This document shows, one piece after another, positions 6,366-12,673 of a DNA stretch of 14,659 nt. Source of the stretch: an uncultured Clostridia bacterium (GTDB lineage: Bacteria; Bacillota; Clostridia; TANB77; CAG-508); the NCBI GenBank assembly GCA_944388635.1, contig CALXJN010000112.1, forward strand, positions 1 through 14,659, written 5' to 3'. The translations under genes were made by a program, and so were the position numbers. Position 1 is the first letter of the stretch. Each line of letters opens with the position of its first letter. The notes under the pieces are model-generated. The model worked only from the letters and a program-made list of their open reading frames with translations. It made no database searches and was not told where the DNA came from.

Positions 6366-7229
6366 TCAAAATTTAATATTTTTTTCAATTTCTTTTCCTT
6401 TCAAATACTCAAGCACACCAGCATCAGTTTTAAAATCAAAACGTATTTTATATGAAACTAAATTTTGAGTTTTTTCATTAAAAGTCTTGTTTACACTATT
6501 AATACCATACTTTCCGTCACCAATTATAGGATGACCAATAAAAGCTAAATGAGCGCGAATTTGATGAGTACGTCCGGTATGAAGTATAACATCTAAAATA
6601 CTGTAATTTTCTTTTTTGCATTCTTCAAGTACTGTATACTCAGTTATAATTTCTCTATAGCCTTTTTCCTTTTTATGGCTTACATATACCATAGCCTTTT
6701 TATTATCTTTAAAAAGATAATCCCTTAAAATATCATGTTTTTTATCCAATATTCCAAAAACTTTACATTTATAAAATTTAGTAACTTCTTGATTTTTAAA
6801 TTTTTCCAAAAGAATCTCTAAGCTTTCTATTGATTTAGCAAAGAGGACAAGTCCTTTAGTATTTCTATCAAGTCTATGGCAAGGTAAAACATTAGAAGAA
6901 TTATATTTTTTTTGAACAAGCTCAGTTAAAGAATTTTTGCCAGTAACTTCAATTTCCTTAGGTTTATTTATAACCAAAATATTATCATCTTCATAAACAA
7001 TGTCTAAAATTTTGGAATCTCCATATAGAAACTTATCTAAGATAAACACCTTTACATTATCGCCTTCATGAACAATAACATTTTCATTTACTCTTATATC
7101 ATTTATACGAATATCCTTTTTCCTAAGCGCCTTATAGAATATATTTTGTGTAAGACAAGGAAATTCATTCATAAGAAATGAATTAAGGCGTTTATTATTA
7201 AATTTTTTATTTACAATTAAATCTTTCAT
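6366..7229 (-). CDS. RluA-family pseudouridine synthase
   Basis: The enzyme isomerises uridine to pseudouridine in rRNA or tRNA. The product is 287 residues from the ATG at 7229: an S4-like RNA-binding domain at about residues 13-60, then the catalytic domain with HRLDRNTKGLVLF (catalytic Asp at 121) and the C-terminal LHTGRTHQIRAHL at 217-229, both hallmarks of the RluA group. The exact target position (RluA, C or D type) cannot be told. A longer frame reaches 7322, but its extra 31 residues are hydrophobic and non-conserved, no ribosome binding site precedes that ATG, and a promoter lies inside it. The 7229 start also lacks a Shine-Dalgarno sequence and sits six bases after a -10 box, so translation may be leaderless. 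The gene is divergent from the prepilin-rnhB unit. Confidence 0.93.
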   Translation of the reverse strand: MKDLIVNKKFNNKRLNSFLMNEFPCLTQNIFYKALRKKDIRINDIRVNENVIVHEGDNVKVFILDKFLYGDSKILDIVYEDDNILVINKPKEIEVTGKNSLTELVQKKYNSSNVLPCHRLDRNTKGLVLFAKSIESLEILLEKFKNQEVTKFYKCKVFGILDKKHDILRDYLFKDNKKAMVYVSHKKEKGYREIITEYTVLEECKKENYSILDVILHTGRTHQIRAHLAFIGHPIIGDGKYGINSVNKTFNEKTQNLVSYKIRFDFKTDAGVLEYLKGKEIEKNIKF

Positions 7230-7235
7230 AAAAAC

Positions 7236-7264
7236 ATTATACACAAAAAAATTGGAAAAAACAA
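7236..7264 (-). promoter_or_regulatory. Promoter of the pseudouridine synthase gene, predicted leaderless
   Basis: On the minus strand TTGTTT (complement of 7259-7264), a 17-bp spacer and a perfect TATAAT (complement of 7236-7241) precede the ATG at 7229 by only six bases. Transcription would therefore begin at or next to the start codon, fitting the lack of any ribosome binding site. Confidence 0.6.
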
Positions 7265-7300
7265 GAAGTAAAGGAAAGTTAAGAAAATCTAAATTATATA

Positions 7301-7329
7301 TTGATAAAAGGAAATAAATCATATATAAT
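7301..7329 (+). promoter_or_regulatory. Sigma-A promoter of the prepilin-rnhB unit
   Basis: TTGATA (7301-7306), a 17-bp spacer and TATAAT (7324-7329) form a near-consensus promoter 33 bp before the prepilin ATG. It diverges from the pseudouridine synthase promoter at 7236-7264. Confidence 0.75.
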
Positions 7330-7362
7330 AAAAATAATTAAAACACAGGGAGGAAATAACTT

Positions 7363-7791
7363 ATGAATATAAAAAATAACAAAGGAATAACATTAATAAC
7401 ATTAGTAATAACAGTTATACTACTTGCAATTATTGCATCAGTTGGAGTATCACTAGGAGTTAATATTACAGGAAGCGCAAAGTTTGAAAATGTAGAGACA
7501 AACCTATTATTAATACAAAGTAAATGTAAAGTAAAAGCAGATCAAAAATATCTTGGAGAGATAGAAGAAAGCGAATTATATGGAACAAAGCAAACAGAGG
7601 GAGAATATAGCGGTTGGTATCTTTTATCACAACAAGATTTAGGAGACATGGGATTAGAAGACTTAAAAGCAGAAGACAATTACTATGTTGATTATGAAAA
7701 TGACGATGTCGCTTATGGAAAAGGAATAGGTTTTGAAGGAAATGTATTTTATAAATTATCAGATATATTAGATTATACAGAAGCGGAATAG
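7363..7791 (+). CDS. Prepilin-type N-terminal cleavage/methylation protein
   Basis: The 142-residue protein has a short basic leader, MNIKNNKG, then ITLITLVITVILLAIIASVGVSL, the typical prepilin peptidase site (cleavage after G8) followed by one hydrophobic helix of about 20 residues. The rest is an acidic, soluble domain (many D/E, isoelectric point evidently low) with no family I recognise. Position 5 of the mature helix is Thr, not the usual Glu of GFTLIE. GGGAGG (7348-7353) gives a good start. Only 13 bp separate it from rnhB, so the two are likely co-transcribed from 7301-7329. No pilin assembly genes (ATPase, PilC, PilD) are in the window; it could be a minor pilin, a competence pseudopilin, or a surface protein using the same leader. 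Confidence 0.8.
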   Translation: MNIKNNKGITLITLVITVILLAIIASVGVSLGVNITGSAKFENVETNLLLIQSKCKVKADQKYLGEIEESELYGTKQTEGEYSGWYLLSQQDLGDMGLEDLKAEDNYYVDYENDDVAYGKGIGFEGNVFYKLSDILDYTEAE

Positions 7792-7804
7792 AGAAGGTAT
7801 AAAA

Positions 7805-8431
7805 ATGACAGAAAAAGAAGAGCAAAGATTATTAAAGTTAAAAGAAATAGAAGAAAAACTATATAGTGAAGGTGCAAATTATATTTGTGGAATAGATGAA
7901 GCAGGACGTGGACCACTTGCAGGACCAGTAGTTGTTGCAAGTGTTATACTTCCTAGAGAATCTATGATAGAAGGAGTAAACGACTCTAAAAAAATAACAG
8001 AGAATAAAAGAGAAAGAGTTTATGAAGAAATAATAAAACAAGCAATAAGCTATGGGGTTGGAATTATTGATGAAAACAAAATTGATGAAATAAATATCTT
8101 ACAAGCAACAAAACTCGGGCTTACCAATTCTATAAAAGAGCTAAAAGTTACGCCAGATATAATTTTAGTAGATGCTTTAAAAGGGATAGACACATGCAAT
8201 ATTCCATATCAATCAATAATAAAAGGAGATGCACTTTGCTATTCAATTGCAGCAGCCTCAATTATTGCAAAAGTTACAAGGGATAGAATAATGAAAGGTT
8301 ATGACAAAGTTTATCCAGAATATGGCTTTGCAACACATAAAGGATATGGAACTGCAAAACACATTGAAGCAATAAAAGAATATGGAATTTGCCCAATACA
8401 CAGAAGAAGCTTTTTGAAGAATTTAATATAA
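7805..8431 (+). CDS. rnhB: Ribonuclease HII
   Basis: RNase HII cuts RNA in RNA-DNA hybrids and removes single ribonucleotides from DNA. The 208-residue protein has the family's ordered motifs: GIDEAGRGPLAGP with catalytic D31 and E32, VNDSKKI at 58-64, VDALKG with D123, and the AAASIIAKVTRD block at 149-160 ending in D160. The DEDD metal-binding set is therefore complete. The short N-terminal charged helix (residues 1-22) is usual for Firmicutes. GAAGG lies 7-11 bases before the ATG. It follows the prepilin-like gene by 13 bp and is closed by the hairpin at 8487-8528. Confidence 0.96.
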   Translation: MTEKEEQRLLKLKEIEEKLYSEGANYICGIDEAGRGPLAGPVVVASVILPRESMIEGVNDSKKITENKRERVYEEIIKQAISYGVGIIDENKIDEINILQATKLGLTNSIKELKVTPDIILVDALKGIDTCNIPYQSIIKGDALCYSIAAASIIAKVTRDRIMKGYDKVYPEYGFATHKGYGTAKHIEAIKEYGICPIHRRSFLKNLI

Positions 8432-8486
8432 AAGAACTTAAAAGTTAAAAAAACTTATAGATTTAATAAAAAATATAAAACAATAA

Positions 8487-8528
8487 AAAAACACATCTGT
8501 AAAGCTTTACCGAGTTTGATGTGTTTTT
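8487..8528. terminator. Bidirectional terminator after rnhB
   Basis: AAAAACACATC (8487-8497) pairs with GATGTGTTTTT (8518-8528), 11 bp, with A- and T-rich flanks able to act in both directions. It separates rnhB from the convergent TetR gene. A further hairpin, AACCACA-TT-TGTGGTT, follows at 8545-8560. Confidence 0.8.
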
Positions 8529-8544
8529 CATATCAATTCGAGGC

Positions 8545-8560
8545 AACCACATTTGTGGTT
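8545..8560. other. Small perfect hairpin between convergent genes
   Basis: AACCACA and TGTGGTT form a 7-bp stem with a 2-base TT gap. No clear U-tract follows on either strand, so a terminator role is uncertain. The remaining intergenic bases (8561-8611) hold nothing I can identify. Confidence 0.35.
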
Positions 8561-8611
8561 TCTTCAGTTATATATACTTATAAATAAAATATCAAGAATT
8601 ATATCAAAAAT

Positions 8612-9188
8612 TTACAAATTGTAATTCGTAAAAATAATTCTCTCATACTCCTTATAAACACTAGCAATGTCAATCTCATCACCTTGTTTTATCTTATAAA
8701 GCAAGATAGAATAAGTAATTCCAAAAAGCCCAGAAGCTAGAATTTTAGCTTCATCAGGAGAAATATTATGAGTTTCACCGATTTTTTACACTTTCATTAA
8801 TAATTTTTTCTATTAAATCAATATACTCAAAAACATATTTCCTACAAGTCAAATTTCTTGGCTCTTTTCCTAAAACTTGACTCAAAACAATAGTCATAAA
8901 ATCTTCATATTTTTTCATTACTTTAATTTCAATAAGAAGGATAGCCTTAATTTTGCTTGCTAAAGTATGGGCATTTGCAATTTTAATTTGAATACTATTT
9001 TGCAAAAGCTTCATTCCTTCTTCTACAAGAAAAGTAAATATTTCCTCTTTGCTTGAAAAATGATAATATAAAGTACCCTTTGCAACCCCAACAACAGAAG
9101 TAATCTCCTCAATACTTGTTGCATCATATCCTTTAGTTGCAAATAAATTCATAGAAGTTTCAAATATTTTACGTTTAGTCCTATTCAT
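8612..9188 (-). pseudogene. TetR/AcrR family regulator, frame-shifted
   Basis: The first frame gives MNRTKRKIFETSMNLFATKG and a TetR helix-turn-helix at residues 24-45 (TSIEEITSVVGVAKGTLYYHF), then stops at a TGA just after INESVKNR. Removing one A from the six-A run (plus-strand T-run 8782-8787) restores a frame that continues VKIGETHNISPDEAKILASG and ends at 8612. The span is then exactly 192 codons including the stop, giving 191 aa, the usual TetR length, with a helical ligand domain. ATG at 9188 is chosen because GGAGG (complement of 9193-9197) lies five bases upstream; the ATG at 9200 overlaps that site. The stop falls within the ligand/dimer domain, so the truncated product could bind DNA poorly or not sense a ligand. 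Target genes are unknown. A homopolymer error is equally likely. Confidence 0.85.
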
Positions 9189-9206
9189 AAAAACCTCCAT
9201 TTTTGA

Positions 9207-9251
9207 AGTTTAGTATAAACTAATTATATATGGAAAATAAAGTTAGTGCAA
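9207..9251 (-). promoter_or_regulatory. Promoter and probable self-operator of the TetR gene
   Basis: On the minus strand a TTGCAC (complement of 9246-9251), 17-bp spacer and TATAAT (complement of 9223-9228) form the promoter. Just downstream, near the expected transcription start, is the dyad AGTTTA-GTA-TAAACT (9207-9221), well placed for autorepression by the TetR protein. Confidence 0.55.
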
Positions 9252-9326
9252 GTAAATTCTAAAAAATTACATAAATATATATAAATATTAATTTAAATTC
9301 ATAAATTTTAAAAATAAATATCTAAT

Positions 9327-9368
9327 AAAAAAAGAAATAGTCTAAAAAGTTAGATTATTTCTTTTTTT
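9327..9368. terminator. Hairpin with A/T flanks upstream of spoIIGA
   Basis: AGAAATAGTCTA (9333-9344) pairs with TAGATTATTTCT (9351-9362), 12 positions including one G-U, extended by A-run and T-run flanks. It would end transcripts coming from either side and insulate the spoIIGA promoter. No gene lies between it and the TetR start, so it probably blocks read-through; 9252-9326 is AT-rich with nothing recognisable. Confidence 0.6.
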
Positions 9369-9379
9369 CTACCCAAGAA

Positions 9380-9413
9380 TTTGACATTATTTTAAACAAA
9401 TACAAACTATAAT
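9380..9413 (+). promoter_or_regulatory. Long-spacer, Spo0A-type promoter of spoIIGA-sigE
   Basis: A perfect TTGACA (9381-9386) and perfect TATAAT (9408-9413) are separated by 21 bp, too long for ordinary sigma-A use. The Bacillus spoIIG promoter has a similar unusual long spacer and is activated by Spo0A-P bound around its -35 box. Here TTTGACA (9380-9386) matches the 0A box TTCGACA at six of seven bases. Confidence 0.7.
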
Positions 9414-9451
9414 AAGAATAAATACATACTTTGGAGGTGATGCAAGAAAAA

Positions 9452-10376
9452 ATGACTATATATTTAGATGTAGTCTTTATAGAAAATGTATGTATGAATA
9501 GCATTATACTATTTGCAACAGGTCTAGTAACAAAAACAAAATGCAGAACAGTAAGAATTATTATTTCAAGCACACTTGGAGCACTTTATGTAATAGGAAA
9601 ATATTTAGAAAATAATCAAATTCTTTCAAACATTTTTATGCAAGTCGGACTATCGATTGCAATGATATATTTAGCGTTTAAGCCCAATAGCATAAAAAGT
9701 TTATTTAAATATATTATAATATTTTATCTTACATCATTTGTGTTTGGAGGATGTGCATTTGCATTGCTTTATTATGTCAAACCTCAAGATATTTTATATA
9801 AAAATGGGCAACTAACTGGAACATATCCGATAAAAATAGCATTTTTAGGAGCAATAATAGGAGCTGTAATTTTAAAAATTGCTTTTAATGTTATTAAAAA
9901 CAGACTTAGCAAGAATGATATGTTTTGCGACGTAACAATTGGATATATGCGGAAAAAGAGTAGAAATTCACGCTATAATAGATTCAGGGAATTTACTAAA
10001 AGAACCAATAACAGGAGCCTCTGTAATTGTTGTAGAAAAAGAAAAATTGGAAAAAATTATAGACAAAGAAATTTTAGATAATTTGCAAAAGATATTATCA
10101 GGCGAATACGAGATATTAAGCAAAGAATATATGTCTAAATTTAGATTAATTCCATTTTCATCTTTAGGTAAGCAAAACGGAATGCTACTCGGATTTAAAC
10201 CGGATTTTGCAGAAGTAGAATTTGATGATAATAAAAAAGAACTGAACAATATAATAATTGGAATATATGATAAAAGTATCACAAAAAATCAAGAATATAC
10301 AGGACTTGTTGGATTAGATATTTTAGAAGAAAGGAGCGAAAAGATAAATGAATATACTAGAAATATTAAGGCTTAA
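9452..10376 (+). pseudogene. spoIIGA: Sporulation sigma-E factor-processing peptidase SpoIIGA, frame-shifted
   Basis: SpoIIGA is the membrane aspartic protease that cleaves the pro-sequence of sigma-E at the sporulation septum. The first frame opens with MTIYLDVVFIENVCMNSIIL, as the family does, followed by about five membrane helices through residue ~150. The protease domain lies in a second frame with AIIDSGN (the D-S/T-G active site) and ITGASVIVVE. The frames join near 9938-9942: dropping one G from TTGG reads CDVTIDICGKRVEIHAIIDSGN. The span is 925 nt, one over a multiple of three; corrected length is 307 aa, normal for the family. Start 9452 is favoured because GGAGGTGAT lies 10 bases before; ATG 9440 and TTG 9431 overlap that site. 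The stop overlaps sigE by 29 bp. As written the protease domain would not be made; sequencing error is a serious alternative. Confidence 0.88.
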
Positions 10377-11079
10377 TTTTAATAATTTGCTATTTAAGTA
10401 TATGCCAAGAGACGATATATCAGGAGAGGATATATTTTACATAGCAGGAAGCCAAACACTTCCACCACCACTAGAACCTGAAGAAGAAGAAAAACTTCTA
10501 AAGAAACTTGCTGAAAAAGACATGGAAGCAAGACAAATATTAGTTGAAAGAAATTTAAGGCTTGTTGTATATATTGCTAAAAAATTTGAGAATACAGGAA
10601 TTGGGATAGAAGATTTAATTTCAATAGGGACAATAGGATTAATGAAAGCAATAAACACATTTAATACAGATAAAAAGATAAAACTTGCAACATATGCCTC
10701 AAGGTGCATAGAAAACGAGATACTTATGTATCTTAGAAGAAGTAACAAGATAAAAGGAGAAATCTCAATAGATGAACCATTAAATCAAGACGGAGACGGA
10801 AATGAACTATTGCTTTCAGATATTCTTGGAACTGAAAACGATGTTACATCCAGAAGAATAGAAGACGAAGTAGATAAAAAATTATTAAAAGCTTCTATGG
10901 AAAAGCTAAACAAAAGAGAAAAAAACATAATGGAGCTTAGATTTGGATTTAACACAGGGTACGAAAAAACACAAAAAGAAGTTGCTGATATGCTTGGCAT
11001 ATCACAAAGCTATATTTCAAGACTTGAGAAAAAGATTATACATAAAATGAAAAAAGATATACTAAGTAAAACAGGATAA
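10348..11079 (+). CDS. sigE: Sporulation RNA polymerase sigma factor SigE (pro-sigma-E)
   Basis: Sigma-E directs early mother-cell transcription during sporulation. The 243-residue protein matches Bacillus sigma-E closely: FYIAGSQTLPPPL at residues 30-42, RNLRLVVYIAKKFENTG (region 2), YASRCIENEILMYLRR (the -10 recognition segment), and the region 4 helix-turn-helix TQKEVADMLGISQSYISRLE at about 208-227. An amphipathic pro-sequence of about 30 residues precedes YIAGS, so SpoIIGA-type processing after F30 is expected by analogy with cleavage before YIGGS in Bacillus. AAGGAG sits at 10331-10336, and the gene starts inside the end of spoIIGA, the usual coupled arrangement. SigG, which often follows in Bacillus, is absent; a convergent cell-wall peptidase gene lies beyond the shared terminator. 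Confidence 0.97.
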   Translation: MNILEILRLNFNNLLFKYMPRDDISGEDIFYIAGSQTLPPPLEPEEEEKLLKKLAEKDMEARQILVERNLRLVVYIAKKFENTGIGIEDLISIGTIGLMKAINTFNTDKKIKLATYASRCIENEILMYLRRSNKIKGEISIDEPLNQDGDGNELLLSDILGTENDVTSRRIEDEVDKKLLKASMEKLNKREKNIMELRFGFNTGYEKTQKEVADMLGISQSYISRLEKKIIHKMKKDILSKTG

Positions 11080-11098
11080 AGGCTGATTTTCAGCCTTT
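11078..11098. terminator. Compact bidirectional terminator shared by sigE and the M15-like peptidase gene
   Basis: AAAGGCTGA (11078-11086), loop TTT, and TCAGCCTTT (11090-11098) form a perfect 9-bp hairpin. It overlaps the stop codon of sigE (11077-11079) on one side and the stop of the minus-strand gene (11097-11099) on the other. The U-tail is short, so efficiency is uncertain. Confidence 0.75.
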
Positions 11099-11777
11099 AA
11101 TCTATTGTTGTAGAAGTTCTTCCTGTACCTACAACATTTTCTTGAAGAGAACGCCAAGTATTACATCCAATAATTCCGTCAGCTGCAAGACCACGACTTG
11201 TTTGGTATCTTTTTACAGATTCAGTAGTTCTTGAACCGAAAATGCCGTCTAATCCACCAGTTGGATAACCCAAAGTGTTTAAATCATCTTGAGCAATTAA
11301 AGTGTACATACCAATACTACCATTTTTTACAAGAGGGTATCCGCCACTTGTACAAGCCGAACGAATTGCCCTTTTGTCAAAATGAACCCAAGTTGGAGAA
11401 ATAGATACAGGTTCCACATAATTCCATAAACCAGAATTTTCAGCACTATTTCTTAATTGCGCTCTTTTTGCATTTGTCCAAGTTTGACCAACATCAAAAG
11501 CAACTCCGGCATAATGTTGACTTTGACCTGCATGCCCGCCTTCCCAAGGCCTTTTGAAAGCAAAGCCTACAGGAATTGGTTGACCAAAGATATATCTTTG
11601 ACTGTTCCACGATTGCATAGCACGCTTGCTAGTCCATAGAGTTGGACTTTTACTCGAACCTCTAAATTCTTTTACAAGCAAAGTCCTATTAGTGTTATAT
11701 GGCATTGCCTCAGATTCTCCTCTATAATATGTTTCAATTCTATTTGTATCATTATTATATACCAAAATTTTAGCCAT
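11097..11777 (-). CDS. M15-like peptidase with C-terminal peptidoglycan-binding domain
   Basis: The 226-residue protein has two parts. Residues about 50-140 carry GQSQHYAGVAFDVG and PTWVHFD, the SxHxxGxAxD...WxH zinc-site pattern of M15-type (VanY/peptidase M15A) D-Ala-D-Ala or L,D-type carboxypeptidases, with likely ligands H88, D95 and H132. Residues about 154-212 are a PG_binding_1 domain (DDLNTLGYPTGGLDGIFG...TTESVKRYQTSRGLAADGIIG...TW). There is no signal peptide, so it may be released by lysis, act on the spore cortex from the mother cell, or be phage-derived; the sequence does not decide. A GGAGGA site precedes the ATG. It converges on sigE, and the sporulation neighbourhood makes a cortex role attractive, but the promoter looks like sigma-A. 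Confidence 0.85.
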   Translation of the reverse strand: MAKILVYNNDTNRIETYYRGESEAMPYNTNRTLLVKEFRGSSKSPTLWTSKRAMQSWNSQRYIFGQPIPVGFAFKRPWEGGHAGQSQHYAGVAFDVGQTWTNAKRAQLRNSAENSGLWNYVEPVSISPTWVHFDKRAIRSACTSGGYPLVKNGSIGMYTLIAQDDLNTLGYPTGGLDGIFGSRTTESVKRYQTSRGLAADGIIGCNTWRSLQENVVGTGRTSTTID

Positions 11778-11812
11778 TAAAAATTATCCTCCATTCTAAT
11801 TTAGCTTATTGT

Positions 11813-11841
11813 ATAATATGAAAGCAAGATAAAAATGTGAA
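11813..11841 (-). promoter_or_regulatory. Sigma-A-like promoter of the M15-like peptidase gene
   Basis: On the minus strand TTCACA (complement of 11836-11841), a 17-bp spacer and TATTAT (complement of 11813-11818) each match consensus at five of six bases, 36 bp before the ATG. The overlapping CATATTATACAAT also vaguely resembles sporulation-type -10 boxes, but no matching -35 was found. Confidence 0.55.
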
Positions 11842-11858
11842 AGTAAACATAATATCGG

Positions 11859-11887
11859 TTGAAAAATATAAAATATTGTGATATACT
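11859..11887 (+). promoter_or_regulatory. Sigma-A promoter of the flavin reductase gene
   Basis: TTGAAA (11859-11864), a 17-bp spacer and TATACT (11882-11887) with extended -10 TG (11879-11880). The leader to the TTG start is about 70 bases and has no evident riboswitch. Confidence 0.65.
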
Positions 11888-11962
11888 ATTTAAGTAAATT
11901 TTTATAAACAGTAAAATATAATGACTATATAGAATATATTACAATGTTAGGAGGTAATTGTT

Positions 11963-12526
11963 TTGAGTAAAGTAATGTGGAAGCCGGGAACTTTCATATA
12001 TCCAATACCTGCTGTTATGGTATCATGTGGAGATATGGAAAATTCAAATATACTTACAGTTGCTTGGACGGGAATTACTTGTTCACAACCTGCAAAAGTA
12101 TATATATCAGTAAGGAAGGAAAGATTTTCATATAACATAATAAAAGAAAATCAGGAATTTGTAATAAATCTTACAACTGAAAATTTAGCATATGCAACAG
12201 ATTGGTGTGGAGTAAAATCAGGAAAAAACGTAGATAAATTCAAAGAAATGCACTTGACAAAGGAAAAAGCTAATTTTGTAAAATGTCCAATGATTAAAGA
12301 AAGTCCAGTTTCAATAGAATGCAAAGTTACAGAGATGAAGGATGAAGGTAGTCATACAATGTTTATTGCAGATGTTTTAGCAATAAATGCAGACGACAAA
12401 TATATAGATGAAAAAGGTGCTTTTGATATATCTAAATGTAATTTAATAGCTGATGCAAATGGTGGATATTATTCACTTGGAAAGAAAGTTGGAAAATTTG
12501 GCTTTTCAGTGCAAAAGAAGAAATAG
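11963..12526 (+). CDS. Flavin reductase family protein (FMN-binding split barrel)
   Basis: The 187-residue protein belongs to the DIM6/NTAB (COG1853) flavoprotein group: an FMN-binding split barrel of a single domain. Recognisable blocks are YPIPAVMVSCGD, NILTVAWTGITCSQPAKVYISVR with the ERFSYNII continuation, FVINLTTENLA, and GVKSGKNVDKFKE. Members reduce flavins or act as small electron carriers in redox stress or aromatic metabolism; the partner cannot be named from here. The start is TTG at 11963, eight bases after a strong AGGAGGT (11949-11955); the next in-frame ATG at 11975 lies 19 bases after that site and would cut into the conserved N-terminal strand. The gene stands alone between its promoter and the hairpin terminator at 12534. 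Confidence 0.92.
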   Translation: MSKVMWKPGTFIYPIPAVMVSCGDMENSNILTVAWTGITCSQPAKVYISVRKERFSYNIIKENQEFVINLTTENLAYATDWCGVKSGKNVDKFKEMHLTKEKANFVKCPMIKESPVSIECKVTEMKDEGSHTMFIADVLAINADDKYIDEKGAFDISKCNLIADANGGYYSLGKKVGKFGFSVQKKK

Positions 12527-12533
12527 AGATATT

Positions 12534-12578
12534 AAAAGGGTTAGAAGTATATGATACTTTTAACCTTTAAAAATTTTT
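12534..12578 (+). terminator. Terminator after the flavin reductase gene
   Basis: AAAAGGGTTAGAAGTAT (12534-12550) pairs with ATACTTTTAACCTTT (12554-12568) across a 3-base loop, with one bulge and one G-U pair. A short T-run (12574-12578) follows. Confidence 0.75.
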
Positions 12579-12587
12579 AAAAAGAAC

Positions 12588-12616
12588 TGTACATTTTAAA
12601 AAAAGTAGCTTATAAT
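12588..12616 (+). promoter_or_regulatory. Probable promoter of purF
   Basis: TATAAT (12611-12616) is perfect; TGTACA (12588-12593) is a partial -35 at 17-bp spacing. The ~50-base leader is too short for a purine riboswitch, and I saw no PurR box. Confidence 0.5.
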
Positions 12617-12673
12617 TATTAAGTGTTAAATTTTTAAATATATACGGCATAAAAGTAAAGTTTGGAGGAAGTT

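Noticed and set aside
7230..7322. N-terminal extension of the pseudouridine synthase
   Set aside because: The extra 31 residues are hydrophobic and family-atypical, have no ribosome binding site, and contain a good promoter in the same orientation.
12570..12673. Purine riboswitch or PurR box ahead of purF
   Set aside because: The leader is only about 50 bases, and no conserved purine-aptamer core or paired PurR boxes were seen.
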